From Sipunculus nudus (lineage: Eukaryota; Annelida; Sipuncula; Golfingiida; Sipunculidae): 64,000 nt of DNA. A model generated the notes under the pieces. That model saw only the letters and a list, made by a program, of their open reading frames with translations, had not been told where the DNA came from and did no database searches. The position numbers and the translations under genes were made by a program. The stretch spans positions 48,587,340 through 48,651,339 of the forward strand of contig CM049322.1 in NCBI GenBank assembly GCA_026874595.1, in the 5' to 3' direction. Shown piece after piece: positions 1 to 11,210 of the stretch (within the stretch, counting starts at the first letter, position 1; each line of letters begins with the position of its first letter).

Positions 1-892
1 AAAATAAAACATAAAATTTAAAATTTAAGTTCAATTGCTTGATCATTCAATTTGATTTCCAAACTCATAGTTGTATTTATAATTTAATTAAAGCTGGTTA
101 ACGGAAATTTGTCGTTTTTAATCAAATCAATAATTTTTTGAAACGTTTGCTAATGATACTTTATATTATAATATGATACCAGTTAATGTAAAACCATTAA
201 AAGATAAAAGACTGCTTAAAGACTCATTCTTCATTATCCTTTGTTAAGTATATGTACAAGACGTAATTTTAAAAAATTATGGTTATTAGTAATATATTTA
301 ACTTTAAATTGTGCGTAATGCTAAAAAACTAGAGGACAGGGTAAAGGTCCAATAAATTTATATATATTATTTTATATATATATTTATGTGTGTGTGTGTG
401 TGTGTACAGCCAGTGTTTTGAAGTCAGTTTCTTTGTATCATGCTAAATGGCAAAATTTGTATCTTGCCTAAAACATATGTGTTGCGTGTTTGGTCAAATG
501 GTGTAAAAAATAAATCTAATTATGTATTCGTATCTTCCATGCACTCCATGCTTCTGCAAGATTAAATTGTCCAGTGTCTGCATGGTTCCGAAGAACTAAA
601 TTTTTGCACAGTAACAGGGATTTTTTAAGGACTATATAGATTAATATACCCTATCAATGCATTAACCATGAAGGCCTACTCTGTTGTGCGAGACAGGAAT
701 GTATAATGTATTCGATAATTAATACGTATTGCGTAGTAGTATTTGTATCTGTATCTATTATTTTTACTTATATTCGTGTGGACTTAGGGGCCTATATTTG
801 GCCTATATGACAAAAAAAAAAGACTAAAATTTATTTGTATTGTTCCTAGCAATCCCTCATCTTATTTTTATGTAGGCCCATAAAGTATAGGA

Positions 893-930
<38 letters not shown>

Positions 931-2160
931 TAATAATGATAATAATGGTAATACTGATAATAAAATAATCCTCCAAACAGCTAGGCAGGAGTGCAACCAT
1001 TTATAACTACAATTAATTATATCCACCGAAAAGAAATGCCACCTACAATCTTTTTTTTTTTGTATGACGTCCATCCAAACTTATATCTCTGAGGTCTTTG
1101 TTATATTCATTAGTCTGAAGTTTTGCTTGTTAATATGACTTGGATATTGCTTTATTTTGTTCACATGGCTGGAGGGGCCAACCACAATTTTTTTATTGTT
1201 TTTTTTTCGTGCCTGACGTCCATCCTTTTTATTTTAAGTTTGGTGAAAATTACACACATCTCAAGAGTGGTTAGATGTATTGGCCTCGAAATTTGCATTT
1301 GCATATATGGGATGGCTTCAACTCGTATATAAGACTGTTGGCACCATATGTTGTTCTGTCATGAGTGAAAACATATTCCATTCTCGTTGATCTTAGTTAA
1401 CAATGTCTACTGAACATGACTTGTCTCTACTGTGGTACCACCGATGTATACGGCATGTCAATAGGTCAAGGTCACCCGATAGGACAAGTTTTACAGGTGG
1501 TATTTCGAGGGCTCTTAAGCCATTTGGTCCACGCCCCTTGTGACACGGCGGATACACTTCGGTCTATTCCGTATTAATTAATTCTATATAGGCGTATGGC
1601 TGAAATGTCTTAAAGAAGCAGAGATCCCGCATCAATTATGTTCAGGGAACGGGTTTGTATGCATTGATCAGCGACAGTAATTGCTAGCAACTGAATACTA
1701 GGTCATTAATCATTATGATGATATAAAATGCGCAAGATTAAGTAGTAGAAACTCATGCATGTAGCTATATAAAAAATTTGTGTTAACCAAATAATTAAAT
1801 TGAAAGAATCAAGGGTGGTTATTTGACGATTCTACTGGCCATTAAAAAACCTAAGCTCCTTTAAAACTACAAAAATTGATTCTTCTTGTATTATACCTCT
1901 GTCATATTTTTTTCCCCTGGCATTTTAACCTCCGGTCACCTTTACCTAATAAATTTGAAAAATGTTTTGTCGTATACATCATCAGACGCATTTAAACATG
2001 TCCACATCTAAGAAATAAAAGGATACTCTTCCTTTCTTGATGCTCTCACAAATGTTACCTTTTTATACAGCTGTTTTTGTTAAAGACTTGCACTCACAAA
2101 GAATCTTGAAGCATTAACAGAAATTTAAACTGCAGGAGCGATAATACGAAGTTAAGCGAC
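1..2160. other. AT-rich intergenic DNA with microsatellites
   Basis: No supportable gene. A (TG)n run lies at 386-405 and an (AAT)n run at 893-951. The short open frames here are low-complexity or lack homology features; the 868-1074 minus frame with a leucine run is just the AAT repeat translated. Confidence 0.6.
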
Positions 2161-3354
2161 TTGGTATGAGGAGGGAGAGAAACCATCAAAGTATTTTTTT
2201 TTTAATTTAGAAAAAAAAGAAACTATAGAAAGAAACATATAACTAATTTAAAGGATGATCAAGGCAACCAAACACGTGAACTAGCAGAAATTCTAGAGCG
2301 GATGAAACAATTTTATGAAAAACTTTATCGGGCTGACAGCATTTCGGAAGATCCTTTTAATAATGATATTCATATAGAAAAAATAACCCAAGAAACAAAA
2401 GATTGGTATGACAGAGATATAACAGAGTCTGAAGGAGTTAAAGCTAAAAATATGGAGTTATCTGGCCGTAACGAATTTAAGAAAGAATATAAAATATATC
2501 CTTAAAGGGAATATTGATGAAAAGGATATTATATCTTCATCTGTTAAGTGCAGTCCGTTTGAGGTAGAGATACTACGATGTTGGGCGAGATATAAGTACA
2601 AAACTGTAAATAATATTGAAGACATACTTGAGGAACCATTATGGTTTATTTCAAATATAAAATTGATGAAAGAGTGTTATGTAAAATAAGTTTGATACAA
2701 TGAGGAGTAACAAAGCTGAAATATCTTTAAGATTGTTGAAATATAATGAATAAAATGTAAAATACGGTTGTAAAATTAATATTCTAGATTGCCAAAGCTT
2801 AAAGAAAGCCTTACCATTACCATGGAAGAAATGTATTACAGAAAATATCGATTATGATTAGGTAGAATCAGAGACAAGAAACAATTTAGATTTTTGTTAC
2901 CTGATTAAAAATAAAGATATGACCAAAACTGTTTATAGAAAAGTTTAAAAGGATTTCAGTGAAAAACCTGAGAAAACGGTCAAAAGATGGATGTTGGAGT
3001 TTAATGTCACAGAAGATGAGGTTTATAAAGGCTTTAAAATTTATACAGAACAACAATTGATAGTAAACTGAGATATTTCCAGTACAGGATAATGCATAAC
3101 TGCTTAGTTTTGAACTCCTTTCTCTTTAAGATCAATCTGGTGAATGATGCCTCTTGTACATTTTGTAAACAGGAAGAAGAGACTATGAAACATATACTTT
3201 GGTTTTGCCCCAAAGTGAGTACAATATGGAACAAAATTAAAAATAATTTGTTGGAGGAAAACCAGCCACAAGTAAACGAATTAAGATTAAAGGAGGTTAT
3301 TTTGAATGATTTCGGTTCACAAAGAGCAAACACTATTATTCCAACTGTTAAAAG

Positions 3355-3402
<48 letters not shown>

Positions 3403-3560
3403 GTAAGTGTAAAGGTCAGTTGCAAGATTTTACAGAACTGTGTTGGTATTTAGAACAGGTTTATCATGTTGAAAGAAATATTGCAGGTAAAAACAAAAAA
3501 ATATATTTACATTTAGAAAAATGGGGAAATTTCTTAATCGATTTACAATCATTAAAGTAA
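2160..3560 (+). pseudogene. Decayed L1-like non-LTR retrotransposon fragment
   Basis: Broken pieces in one orientation resemble the second ORF of L1/Tx1-like elements. At 2280-2505 a fragment with ERMKQFYEKLYRAD resembles the linker between endonuclease and reverse transcriptase. Near 2560-2690 another piece reads like the C-terminal EPLWF.SNI segment. At 3092-3355 a C-terminal zinc-knuckle region follows (CTFC, then H and C in HILWFCP). The catalytic reverse transcriptase core with FADD is missing between these pieces, so the copy is internally deleted, and it has stops and frameshifts. An (AC)n tract at 3358-3393 interrupts the tail, after which a matching frame resumes to about 3560. It cannot encode a functional enzyme. 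The clade assignment is inferred. Confidence 0.65.
3358..3393. repeat. (AC)n microsatellite
   Basis: About 18 AC units inside the C-terminal tail of the dead L1-like element, probably expanded after insertion. Confidence 0.95.
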
Positions 3561-4810
3561 CCAGTGCAAGCAGGTAACAAAAGCGAAACTGTTTGTAGGG
3601 TTAGTCCCTGTAAGTCTTTTGTGTTAGGCATGTATTGTATAGGAAGCATTTACTGTAATGTAACTTCATTACCTGTTTTAGTGCTTTGGTATGTTTTTGT
3701 GTATGTGGATTTTTTTGTGAATAAATTCTTGTTAAAAAAAAATCCTGCTTACACTCCGGGATCGTAAGAATACATGATATATATATATTATTAAATTTAC
3801 CCCAGTATACAGAATCCTGTGGTCATAGCCTACTTGTACCGGTCTTTCTGTTCTTATACAGAATGTCAACCCTCATTGATACCACTATGATGGATGATGG
3901 GAATCGTGTCAGTGAGATGCTGTCCGTATATTCTGAACATTTCATTGTCCACTTCATTGAGTAGCTAGCAGGACTATCCGACACTCTATTCTAAGCGTTA
4001 GCACTTCCTATATATAACATCTATAAAAGCCTATGGATTTCAACCTTAATGGGAAAATGTACAACTCAGCCCTTTCTCTATAATGATTCGTCTTTTATTT
4101 GAACAAAATATTGGTCATATATAACTATCCCTCACAGTTTTGACCATGGGTGACATAGGAATACCACGCTCCCCTGTCTCAGACCAACGTACAAGTCTTT
4201 GCCCGGTCCTGGATTAAGAAAATCGGTGAAATGTAACGTCCGATATAGAGACGAATACCCTCATGACGAATATCTTTTGTTTCCACTTCCTCTAAAGAAT
4301 TGTCAACTATGACATGAAAACCAGTGTTATTTATTTTTTCCTGTTTTCTTTAGAAAGCTTACAGGTGGGTTTGTCCATCGACAAAGTCGCAAATCAGTCA
4401 CATGATCGATATTCCTGTGAAATTTGGTGCCTTTCAAAATGTTTGAACATTTGTCGTGTATCCTACCATCCTTACCGTTTCTTATTCACTGATTCATAAA
4501 ACAAGGTACACCTGTATTATACACCACCATGCAGACTATACCCACACAGTCAACCAGGACTGGCCAAAATCATAGCTAATAGCTATAACTAATAACTAAA
4601 TATTGACGAAAGCCAGTACCGTATACCATGGATAAAGGGCTCAATAAATATCAAACGGACAAAGTGTTCAAATACAGTGTCATCACTACCTATATAAATA
4701 TCTATAAGACCATCTTCACCAAAAGACACTCTGCCCTATGCTTTTGTTAGCGTGGCGACAGCGACCTCTGCAGGAAACTGAGCGTGACTAAGACAGAGAC
4801 GCACACTACG
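3560..4810. other. Intergenic, nothing recognised
   Basis: No gene, RNA or repeat could be supported apart from a short TA run near 3777-3792. Confidence 0.5.
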
Positions 4811-5030
4811 TGGGTACTGGGTAAAAGCCGGGACTCCCGGCCGGGAGCCGGGAGTACCCGGGTCCCGGAAAAAGCCGGGACTAAGGATTAACAAGCGGAG
4901 CGTATCACACATGCTCAATCTGTTATAAAATAATCAAAGCACGTATACCCATGTATTAGTCCTAAACATATTTCGCTAATTCGATCTTTAAACACAGAGT
5001 TATCTTTAAATGATGTTCGCTAAATGGGTA
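4811..5030 (+). mobile_element. 220-bp repeat, left copy of an inverted pair
   Basis: Nearly identical (two differences seen by eye) to the reverse complement of 9362-9581. It starts TGGGTACTGGGTAAAAGCC, holds a GC-rich nested palindrome at about 4828-4878 (repeated CCCGG/CCGGG blocks) and ends near ATGGGTAA. The GGGTAAAAG(C/T)CGGG end is shared with the foldback element at 8330-9367, so they probably belong to one transposon family. Its class is unknown. Confidence 0.7.
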
Positions 5031-5058
5031 ACGAAGTGCTTATTGACACACGGTCCGA

Positions 5059-5150
5059 AAGTCTCGGTTACCTCGATTTGGAGGTCTCGGTTACCGTGTT
5101 TTGAGGTCTCGGGTACTGAGAATTGGGAGTCTCGGTTACCGTGTGTCACC
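5059..5150. repeat. Short tandem repeat with GTCTCGGTTACC core
   Basis: Four copies of GTCTCGGTTACC (one variant) spaced about 22 bp, just downstream of the 220-bp repeat. Next to it is a TTATTGACACACGGT end (from about 5039), also found at 8165. Confidence 0.6.
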
Positions 5151-5198
5151 AGTGGTCAGTCACGCGTAGTACCGCAATTAAGCTGGCGCACCGTTACC

Positions 5199-5297
5199 TA
5201 GCCCGATTGAATCGGACTCTAAGATAAAAACTCTTTATCAAGATATCTCTTATCTTGATAAAGAGTTTTTATCTTAGAGTCCGATTCAATCGGGCTA
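5199..5297. mobile_element. 99-bp near-perfect palindromic mini-transposon
   Basis: Arm 5199-5245 is the exact reverse complement of arm 5251-5297, with only a 5-nt spacer (TCTCT). The same 9 bp, ACCGTTACC, flank it on both sides (5190-5198 and 5298-5306), a clean target-site duplication. The insert begins TAG and ends CTA. The duplication length points to a Mutator-like or similar DNA transposase acting in trans. There is no coding capacity. As RNA it would fold into a 47-bp hairpin. Confidence 0.85.
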
Positions 5298-5664
5298 ACC
5301 GTTACCCCAATTAATCTCTTTGATCACTGGTGTCATAGATCAAAGGGCCAGGTAACTTCAAAGGCTACCAGGGAAACTGGGCGTCATGAAATGTGGTTTT
5401 TTTTTCATTGCGAAGACGTTTCTTTTGCCTTATTGTAACAGGGGTTTTCCAGGGTTATTGTGTAATTAATTTTTTTTTTCAATGGCCTATTTTCCATCTT
5501 TAACGCAAATTATAAATAAAAGTAATGTTCTGTAATATAAAGGAGATGTATAACTTTACCAAAAAAATAAGCATATTATTAAAGGTGGTGTTGTTTGAGA
5601 GTCATCGTGTATCCTAAGTCGAATTTATCGGCTCAAACTTTGATCTACCACCATAACGATATGC

Positions 5665-5736
5665 TAGTCCATCTCTGGACCCTTGTGTCCTATGTTAGAC
5701 CTGATGGACGGACACGTAGGGTCCAGAGATGGACTA
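5665..5736. mobile_element. 72-bp foldback mini-transposon with 10-bp duplication
   Basis: The terminal inverted repeat TAGTCCATCTCTGGACCCT is perfect over 19 bp at both ends. The flanks duplicate AACGATATGC (5655-5664 and 5737-5746). The termini TAG/CTA match the 99-bp palindrome 370 bp away though the rest differs, suggesting the same class of transposase. Confidence 0.8.
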
Positions 5737-5749
5737 AACGATATGCATG

Positions 5750-6630
5750 ACGTTGATATTGATAAAGTCGCTAAGAAAACGTTGCATTGCATTGTACAAG
5801 CTATATTTGACTAATTTGAGCACATTTAGTCATAAAATATCAAATATGGTAGTTATTCTTATATAGATATCCATTTCCATTTATTATAGAATAATGACAA
5901 TTTGGAAATAATGCGTCAAAGATAATAAATGAAACAAGCCTTTAAAAATTCTCTAGTTGCATATTCACCTCATCCAGGGCCCCTGCATGGCAGGGCATGC
6001 ATTAACACTGTTCAGAGGTCGAGAAGGATGATAATGAAGAAGACTGTATTGGAATATTTAATTTTATATGGAACTTGCTTGAATATTTATGTACGGTATA
6101 TTTTGTATATAATAAAAATATGTATCCATGTTTGTGTCCGTATCTTAACATGTTTATATTGTTTATATTAAATGTGTATATTTTATATAGCACGATGAAT
6201 TGTTTGGATTTTCTTTCTTTTTTTATTACAGAAACGTAGTACATGCATAATGTAACAGTACACATACAAACATACATATAAAAATTAATATTTCAAAAAC
6301 TATTTACATTGAATCGTGAAGATTATTCATGTAGAGGAGAGCAGGTCGGTAAGGTTTTCCCATTTTGAATAATGATGAGTTAATTTACCTGCTCAAAGTT
6401 TCTTAGCGATTACATCATATGTTGAAAAATCTGCTTAACATAGCGTATATACATCCATGATAGTTCGGTAACATTTTGAGACATCTGCAATTACAAACAT
6501 ACTTTTTAGCAACCAGTGTTAGCAAATTTAACCATCTATGTTCGCTTTAACCTAACAAAACTTCAGATACTGAAAACTTAACAGAGAAGTTTAATGACGA
6601 ATTATTCAAAACCTCTTGTACTTTTAATCA
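5750..6630. other. Intergenic, nothing recognised
   Basis: AT-rich, with no supportable gene or repeat structure. Confidence 0.45.
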
Positions 6631-6634
6631 CAAG

Positions 6635-6760
6635 TTAGCGACAAGAGAACAATTCCAAAATATGTGATAAAGTTTCTCTTACTAATTTACAAAAGGTACA
6701 AGTTGGAGAATCTATTAGCCTACATTCAGTCTATGAAGAAATGGGTTTAACGTTACCCAA
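6635..6760 (-). pseudogene. L1-like retrotransposon zinc-knuckle remnant
   Basis: Read on the minus strand, 6635-6729 encodes a peptide with TCTFC followed by RETLSHIL and a cysteine (SCR). This is the same C-terminal zinc-knuckle signature as in the 3092-3355 fragment. The flanking sequence is shifted in frame and stopped, so this is a very old fragment. Its extent is uncertain. Confidence 0.45.
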
Positions 6761-8160
6761 CGTTGTAGTTCATAAAAATGAAAATTCCTAAGTGCATGGT
6801 ACGAAATTTGTTGTGTCATAAATCTTGAAGAATCCCATATAAACAATCTCCTCTGATATATCAATTAAATCTTGTTTCCATTTCTAAACTACTAAGTCTG
6901 GAGTGACTAAATGTTTCTCTTGTTTTCTCTCATCATCAGAGTGTACGGGTTGTGCTTTTTTCTAACGGCGTAAAAGTAAATTTTTACACTTTTTCCAACT
7001 GCGGACCAACTGCGGTGCTAGGAAATCAGAACTTTTAGGCCATAAAAAATGGATCTGATACCGACATAAGGCTTTTTATTTTTTTCTGCTAAGCCGTTAA
7101 TACATATATATTAAACAGCGTGACAGATTACATTGCCTTGTACCTCACATATAGTACCCAAAACCAATTTGTGAAAATATTATTACTTGATCATACATAA
7201 GCTGAATAACTACTATATAAACTTTTTTATGGTGTTATAGATTTTGTAATCAATTTTTAGTCCAAACAGCCGCGAGTGAAGAGTAGTTTCCTATATTTAC
7301 CCATCAACAGCTTTTTTCCTGCATGCATGCACATGCCCACTTACTAGGGCGACGTGTTTCTATTCCTTGAGGTAAACGATTACTTAATAATGGAGTAACA
7401 AAAAATATGATCAGGACAGGAGCGACCTTTTCGAACCCCATTCTGATCTTTGGCTATAATATAGGGTTAAGATTGTTAAAGTAAGACGCGTTATTCTATA
7501 ATCGATCAGGCCACGATGATGAGTTGTTGATAAAGATATGACCATTCCATGGCTCGTAGTAATTTAGCCAATTTCATTTTCGGTTTGTTTCTCTGATTTT
7601 GAACATGTACACTTTACACCGTGAAAATCTGGAAAAGTATACATCTCATAAAGAAGAATGTGACAAAATTCTCAGTAATCACGTCTCTATTATTATTAGA
7701 GTGATAAAGTGCCCACTTCTCCAGGTTAATAGCATTTATTTAATTATTAAGTATCTATGTGCTTATAAAGTTTGTATATTTAGTAATAAAAAAACTGATT
7801 AACTTACTATATTTTTTATTAAATTCAATTAGAAAAATATTATTGAATAAAACGAGATATATGTATGTTAATTATATTTTATTTTTAAATTGTTGAATAT
7901 ATTTAAAATTTTGAAATGAGTTAAATAATTTTCATCAGGGATGCAATTTTCATCCCCGAAGTTAGTAGTACCTCGCCTGGTAAAAATAGGTTTTTTAAAC
8001 TAATTAATATACCTAGGCGATGAAAGTATAATAAACTATTATAATTGTTAAACATTTGTGTCAGAGATCAAAGGACCCCAATGGTAACTCCTGATTAGTC
8101 CAAAGCTACCATTTCTCCTATACGGCCCGGTAATTAAGACCTGCTATAGTAACAACAACT
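6760..8160. other. Intergenic, nothing recognised
   Basis: AT-rich sequence with no supported gene. The 7599-7802 plus frame has no recognisable domain and its composition matches its surroundings. Confidence 0.45.
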
Positions 8161-8164
8161 CGCG

Positions 8165-8284
8165 TTATTGACACACGGTTTCGGGTATCACGACGGGGCT
8201 GTTAGTGACACACGGTGAACGCCCTGCCATCTAGCGGGAGTGTGACAGATTTGACGCATGCGCAGTTAAACCGTGTGTCAATAA
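8165..8284. mobile_element. 120-bp MITE with 17-bp terminal inverted repeats
   Basis: It starts TTATTGACACACGGTTT and ends with the exact reverse complement. The same end occurs at about 5039. No clear target duplication was seen. It is non-coding. Confidence 0.65.
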
Positions 8285-8291
8285 GCTAGAC

Positions 8292-8320
8292 CTTATTGAC
8301 ACACCCCGTGTGTCAATAAG
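8292..8320. repeat. 29-bp perfect palindrome related to the adjacent MITE
   Basis: Arms CTTATTGACACAC (8292-8304) and its reverse complement (8308-8320) surround a 3-nt centre. This looks like two element ends head to head, i.e. a collapsed copy. Confidence 0.7.
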
Positions 8321-8329
8321 GGCGGCCAA

Positions 8330-9161
8330 TGGGTAAAAGCCGGGAGTAACTCCCGGCCAGGGTGGCTGGTGTCACGTAAATATATGTTCTCCCGAGCTTA
8401 TGAGACGCTTTATCATTCCATTAAGAAACTGCAATGAGCAGTGTGTTAACCTTTCGCCAGACAAATTTGATTAAAGAGTGATAAAAATGTCTGTTTCCCA
8501 GTCGGAGCCACGAGGAGGCAGTTGACATTCCGACCATTATTTTATTTATTTATTTCTATTTCACTCATATAAACTAAGAAGTGCGCTATAGTGCGTCTTC
8601 CTCTTACTTAAACAGCCACCATTTTTTGTAAGTAAAATGACGACATTATTCACAATTAGGTCATTTTAATTGTGTTTTTTTCTTTCTTTCTTGAGTAATT
8701 AAATAAGTTTCCAAGATACATTAGGGTCTCCGATTATGCTCAGTAATTTAGGACAGGATGTATTATGTCGTTTATATTGATTCTAAATCGGGAGATCGGG
8801 TTTTCTGATTTTGGCCGAATTAAATTACCGTGAATTTTACAGGGTTTATACAAAGTCTGTGATTATGTAACCACTTAAAAGTTAAAAGCTATAGAAATTC
8901 AGTGCTATGCAGTATGCAGATTAAAAATTGTTGTATCCATGCATTAAATATTTCTAATGCGCAATTCCATTTACAGATTAGTTGATATTTTTATAGTTTT
9001 TTATCGAAATTTCATTTATTTGGAAATAACATAAAGGTTAGTAATTGAAAATGATATGTACATTTATATAGAAATTCTTATTATTCTAAAAAAAAACTGT
9101 GGTTGGTTTTACATGCAATTTTGTCTGATTACGATATATGTATAACAAAATTATTGATTTG

Positions 9162-9220
<59 letters not shown>

Positions 9221-9367
9221 GCTAGAGATACTTTGAAAATTACACAGGTCAGTATGCATGGGGCCCCTTTAAAAATACCAGTCTTGAGGGGTCTCGTAAG
9301 CTCGGGAGAACATATATTTACGTGACACCAGCCACCCTAGCCGGGATTTACTCCCGACTTTTACCCA
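8330..9367. mobile_element. 1-kb foldback DNA element, ~75-bp inverted ends
   Basis: The left end (8330-8402) and the reverse complement of the right end (9296-9367) match over about 75 bp, including GTGTCACGTAAATATATG and CTCCCGAGCTTA. Both termini read TGGGTAAAAG. The AT-rich interior has no ORF of note and includes a long TA run. The right terminus overlaps the edge of the 220-bp repeat at 9362-9581 with the same TGGGTAA. Confidence 0.7.
9164..9217. repeat. (TA)n microsatellite
   Basis: About 27 uninterrupted TA units within the foldback element. Confidence 0.95.
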
Positions 9368-9581
9368 TTTAGCAAACATCATTTAAAGATAACTCTGTGT
9401 TTAAAGATCGAATTAGCGAAATATGTTTAGGACTAATACATGGGTATACGTGCTTTGATTATTGTATAACAGATTGAGCATGTGTGATACGCTCCGCTTG
9501 TTAATCCTTAGTCCCGGCTTTTTCCGGGACCCGGGTACTCCCGGCTCCCGGCCGGGAGTCCCGGCTTTTACCCAGTACCCA
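9362..9581 (-). mobile_element. 220-bp repeat, right copy of an inverted pair
   Basis: This is the reverse complement of 4811-5030, same length and nearly identical. It lies about 30 bp beyond the stop codon of the ankyrin gene's last exon, so it may have replaced or been inserted in that gene's 3' untranslated region. Confidence 0.7.
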
Positions 9582-9611
9582 CTACGTGACATCAAGACAC
9601 ACGAACTTAAA

Positions 9612-10990
9612 TTATTTCTTCTTCTTTAGCCTATGGACTTGATTATTATATTTCTTCAATTCCCTCTGGATTCTGACCTGGCTGCCTAAGCTGGGCCATG
9701 AGTAAAAGTTTTTAGATTTCCACCAAGGCTCGTTTTCTAGGTTGGCTCCGCAGTCGATCAGGATTTTCATGGTAGCAGGTTTAAACACATCAGCAGCGAA
9801 TCTGATTGGCGTCTGGCTCATCGGTTCCCACAGGCGACGAGAGGGGTTAATACCAAACACGGTGGGGCATGGCGCTGGTTTCGTGACGTCATCAGTCTTA
9901 GCTGCGATTTCTCTGACCAGATTGTTACCGTCCGGAAGTGCATATATAGCGTGCATGATTGATGTGTCTTTTCTGACCGTCCCCGTTTTTTTGACGTCAC
10001 ATCCGGCGTCTAACAAATAGGTCAATGTTTCTCCGTATCTCCAATCGTCAGCGGGCTTGTTTTCAGACGCCTCATACCCAGCTAGAGCGGCCATTATTGG
10101 GGTCAAGCCGTAGCGGGGATCAACCGCGTTTACGTCGCTTCCGGATTCGATTAAAATTTTTAGGACCTCATTTCTGCCTTTCTGAGCGGCCAACCAAATG
10201 GCAGGAGGCGATCTTTCGGGGTCACATGGGCCAGCAATATCGGTGTATACATTGTTAGAGAGCAAATACCGTACAATATCCCCGTTACCCAGCTCGGCAG
10301 CCAAAGCTGACGTAAAACGATATTCTCCCATATTTGCATGAAACATTTCCGGTTCCGTCATAGGGTAGCCACTGTCTATCAACAATGTAAATACCTCAAA
10401 ACTACCGCTTAATATTGCAGACTGCAGCGGGGATACCGTGTTTTTTCCTTTTCCCGTCGCTTGGAGGGAGGCGCCACCTTTGATTAGGAAAGAGACAGCT
10501 TCCAGTGACCTCCTAAACTCGCAGAATATAACGCAGTGTGGTTAGACCGTGGGCAGTAATTCACCTCAGCCCCATGGTCACATAAAAACTGCATCAACTC
10601 AGTGTTTCCTGAAAAGGCGGCGGCGCCGAGTGGGGTGTGGTGTGTCGTCTGCTTGGCTTACGATTCCAGGACTTCACAGTTCACCACGGCACCGCGTGAC
10701 ACCAAATCTTTTGCAAGGTCAAGATCACCCATTTCGCATGCCGTCACTAAAGGGATATATTCATTCTCCCCGGAATACTCATTTAAATGGCAACCTGAGT
10801 CGAGTAATTTACGAATGATCACGCTGTTTTTGTCTTGTAATGCAATCCCGAGTGGCGACTTGTCCATGCCAACTGCACCAAGTTTACAGCTAGAAGTAAT
10901 GAGAATTTCCAAAACAGCTACGTTTCCTCTTTCAACAGCAGCACAAGCGAGTTCTGATCCTAGCTGTTCGACGTCCTGGCATAGGTCAAA
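9612..10990 (-). pseudogene. Ankyrin gene, terminal exon with stop and frameshift
   Basis: The acceptor AG is at 10992-10991. The open part (10990-10661) encodes three repeats. After the TAA at 10658-10660 the same frame carries HTPLGAAAFSGNTELMQFL and ALYSASLGGH. Then one base is missing and the next frame gives LEAVSFLIKGGASLQ, PLQSAILSGSFEVFTLLIDS and on to the end. The last residues are lysine-rich (LKKKK). No acceptor compatible with splicing around the lesions preserves the repeats. Confidence 0.75.
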
Positions 10991-11134
10991 CTGTAAGATA
11001 ATTAATGTCAATTCCTTGATTGGCAATTAAAATAAACAAATATGCAATTTTATAAAAAAAAGCTCATTTTTATAAAGGCGCTTCACCATTATACAATTGA
11101 ACAAATTAACTAACAATTAAACTAAAAAAGGTAA

Positions 11135-11135
<1 letters not shown>

Positions 11136-11182
<47 letters not shown>
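11136..11182. repeat. (TA)n microsatellite
   Basis: Pure TA run in the last intron of the ankyrin gene. Confidence 0.95.
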
Positions 11183-11186
<4 letters not shown>

Positions 11187-11210
11187 TTATATAAATATGT
11201 ACACATTTTT

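Noticed and set aside
868-1074. Minus-strand frame with a leucine run resembling a membrane segment
   Set aside because: The leucines are the translated AAT microsatellite.
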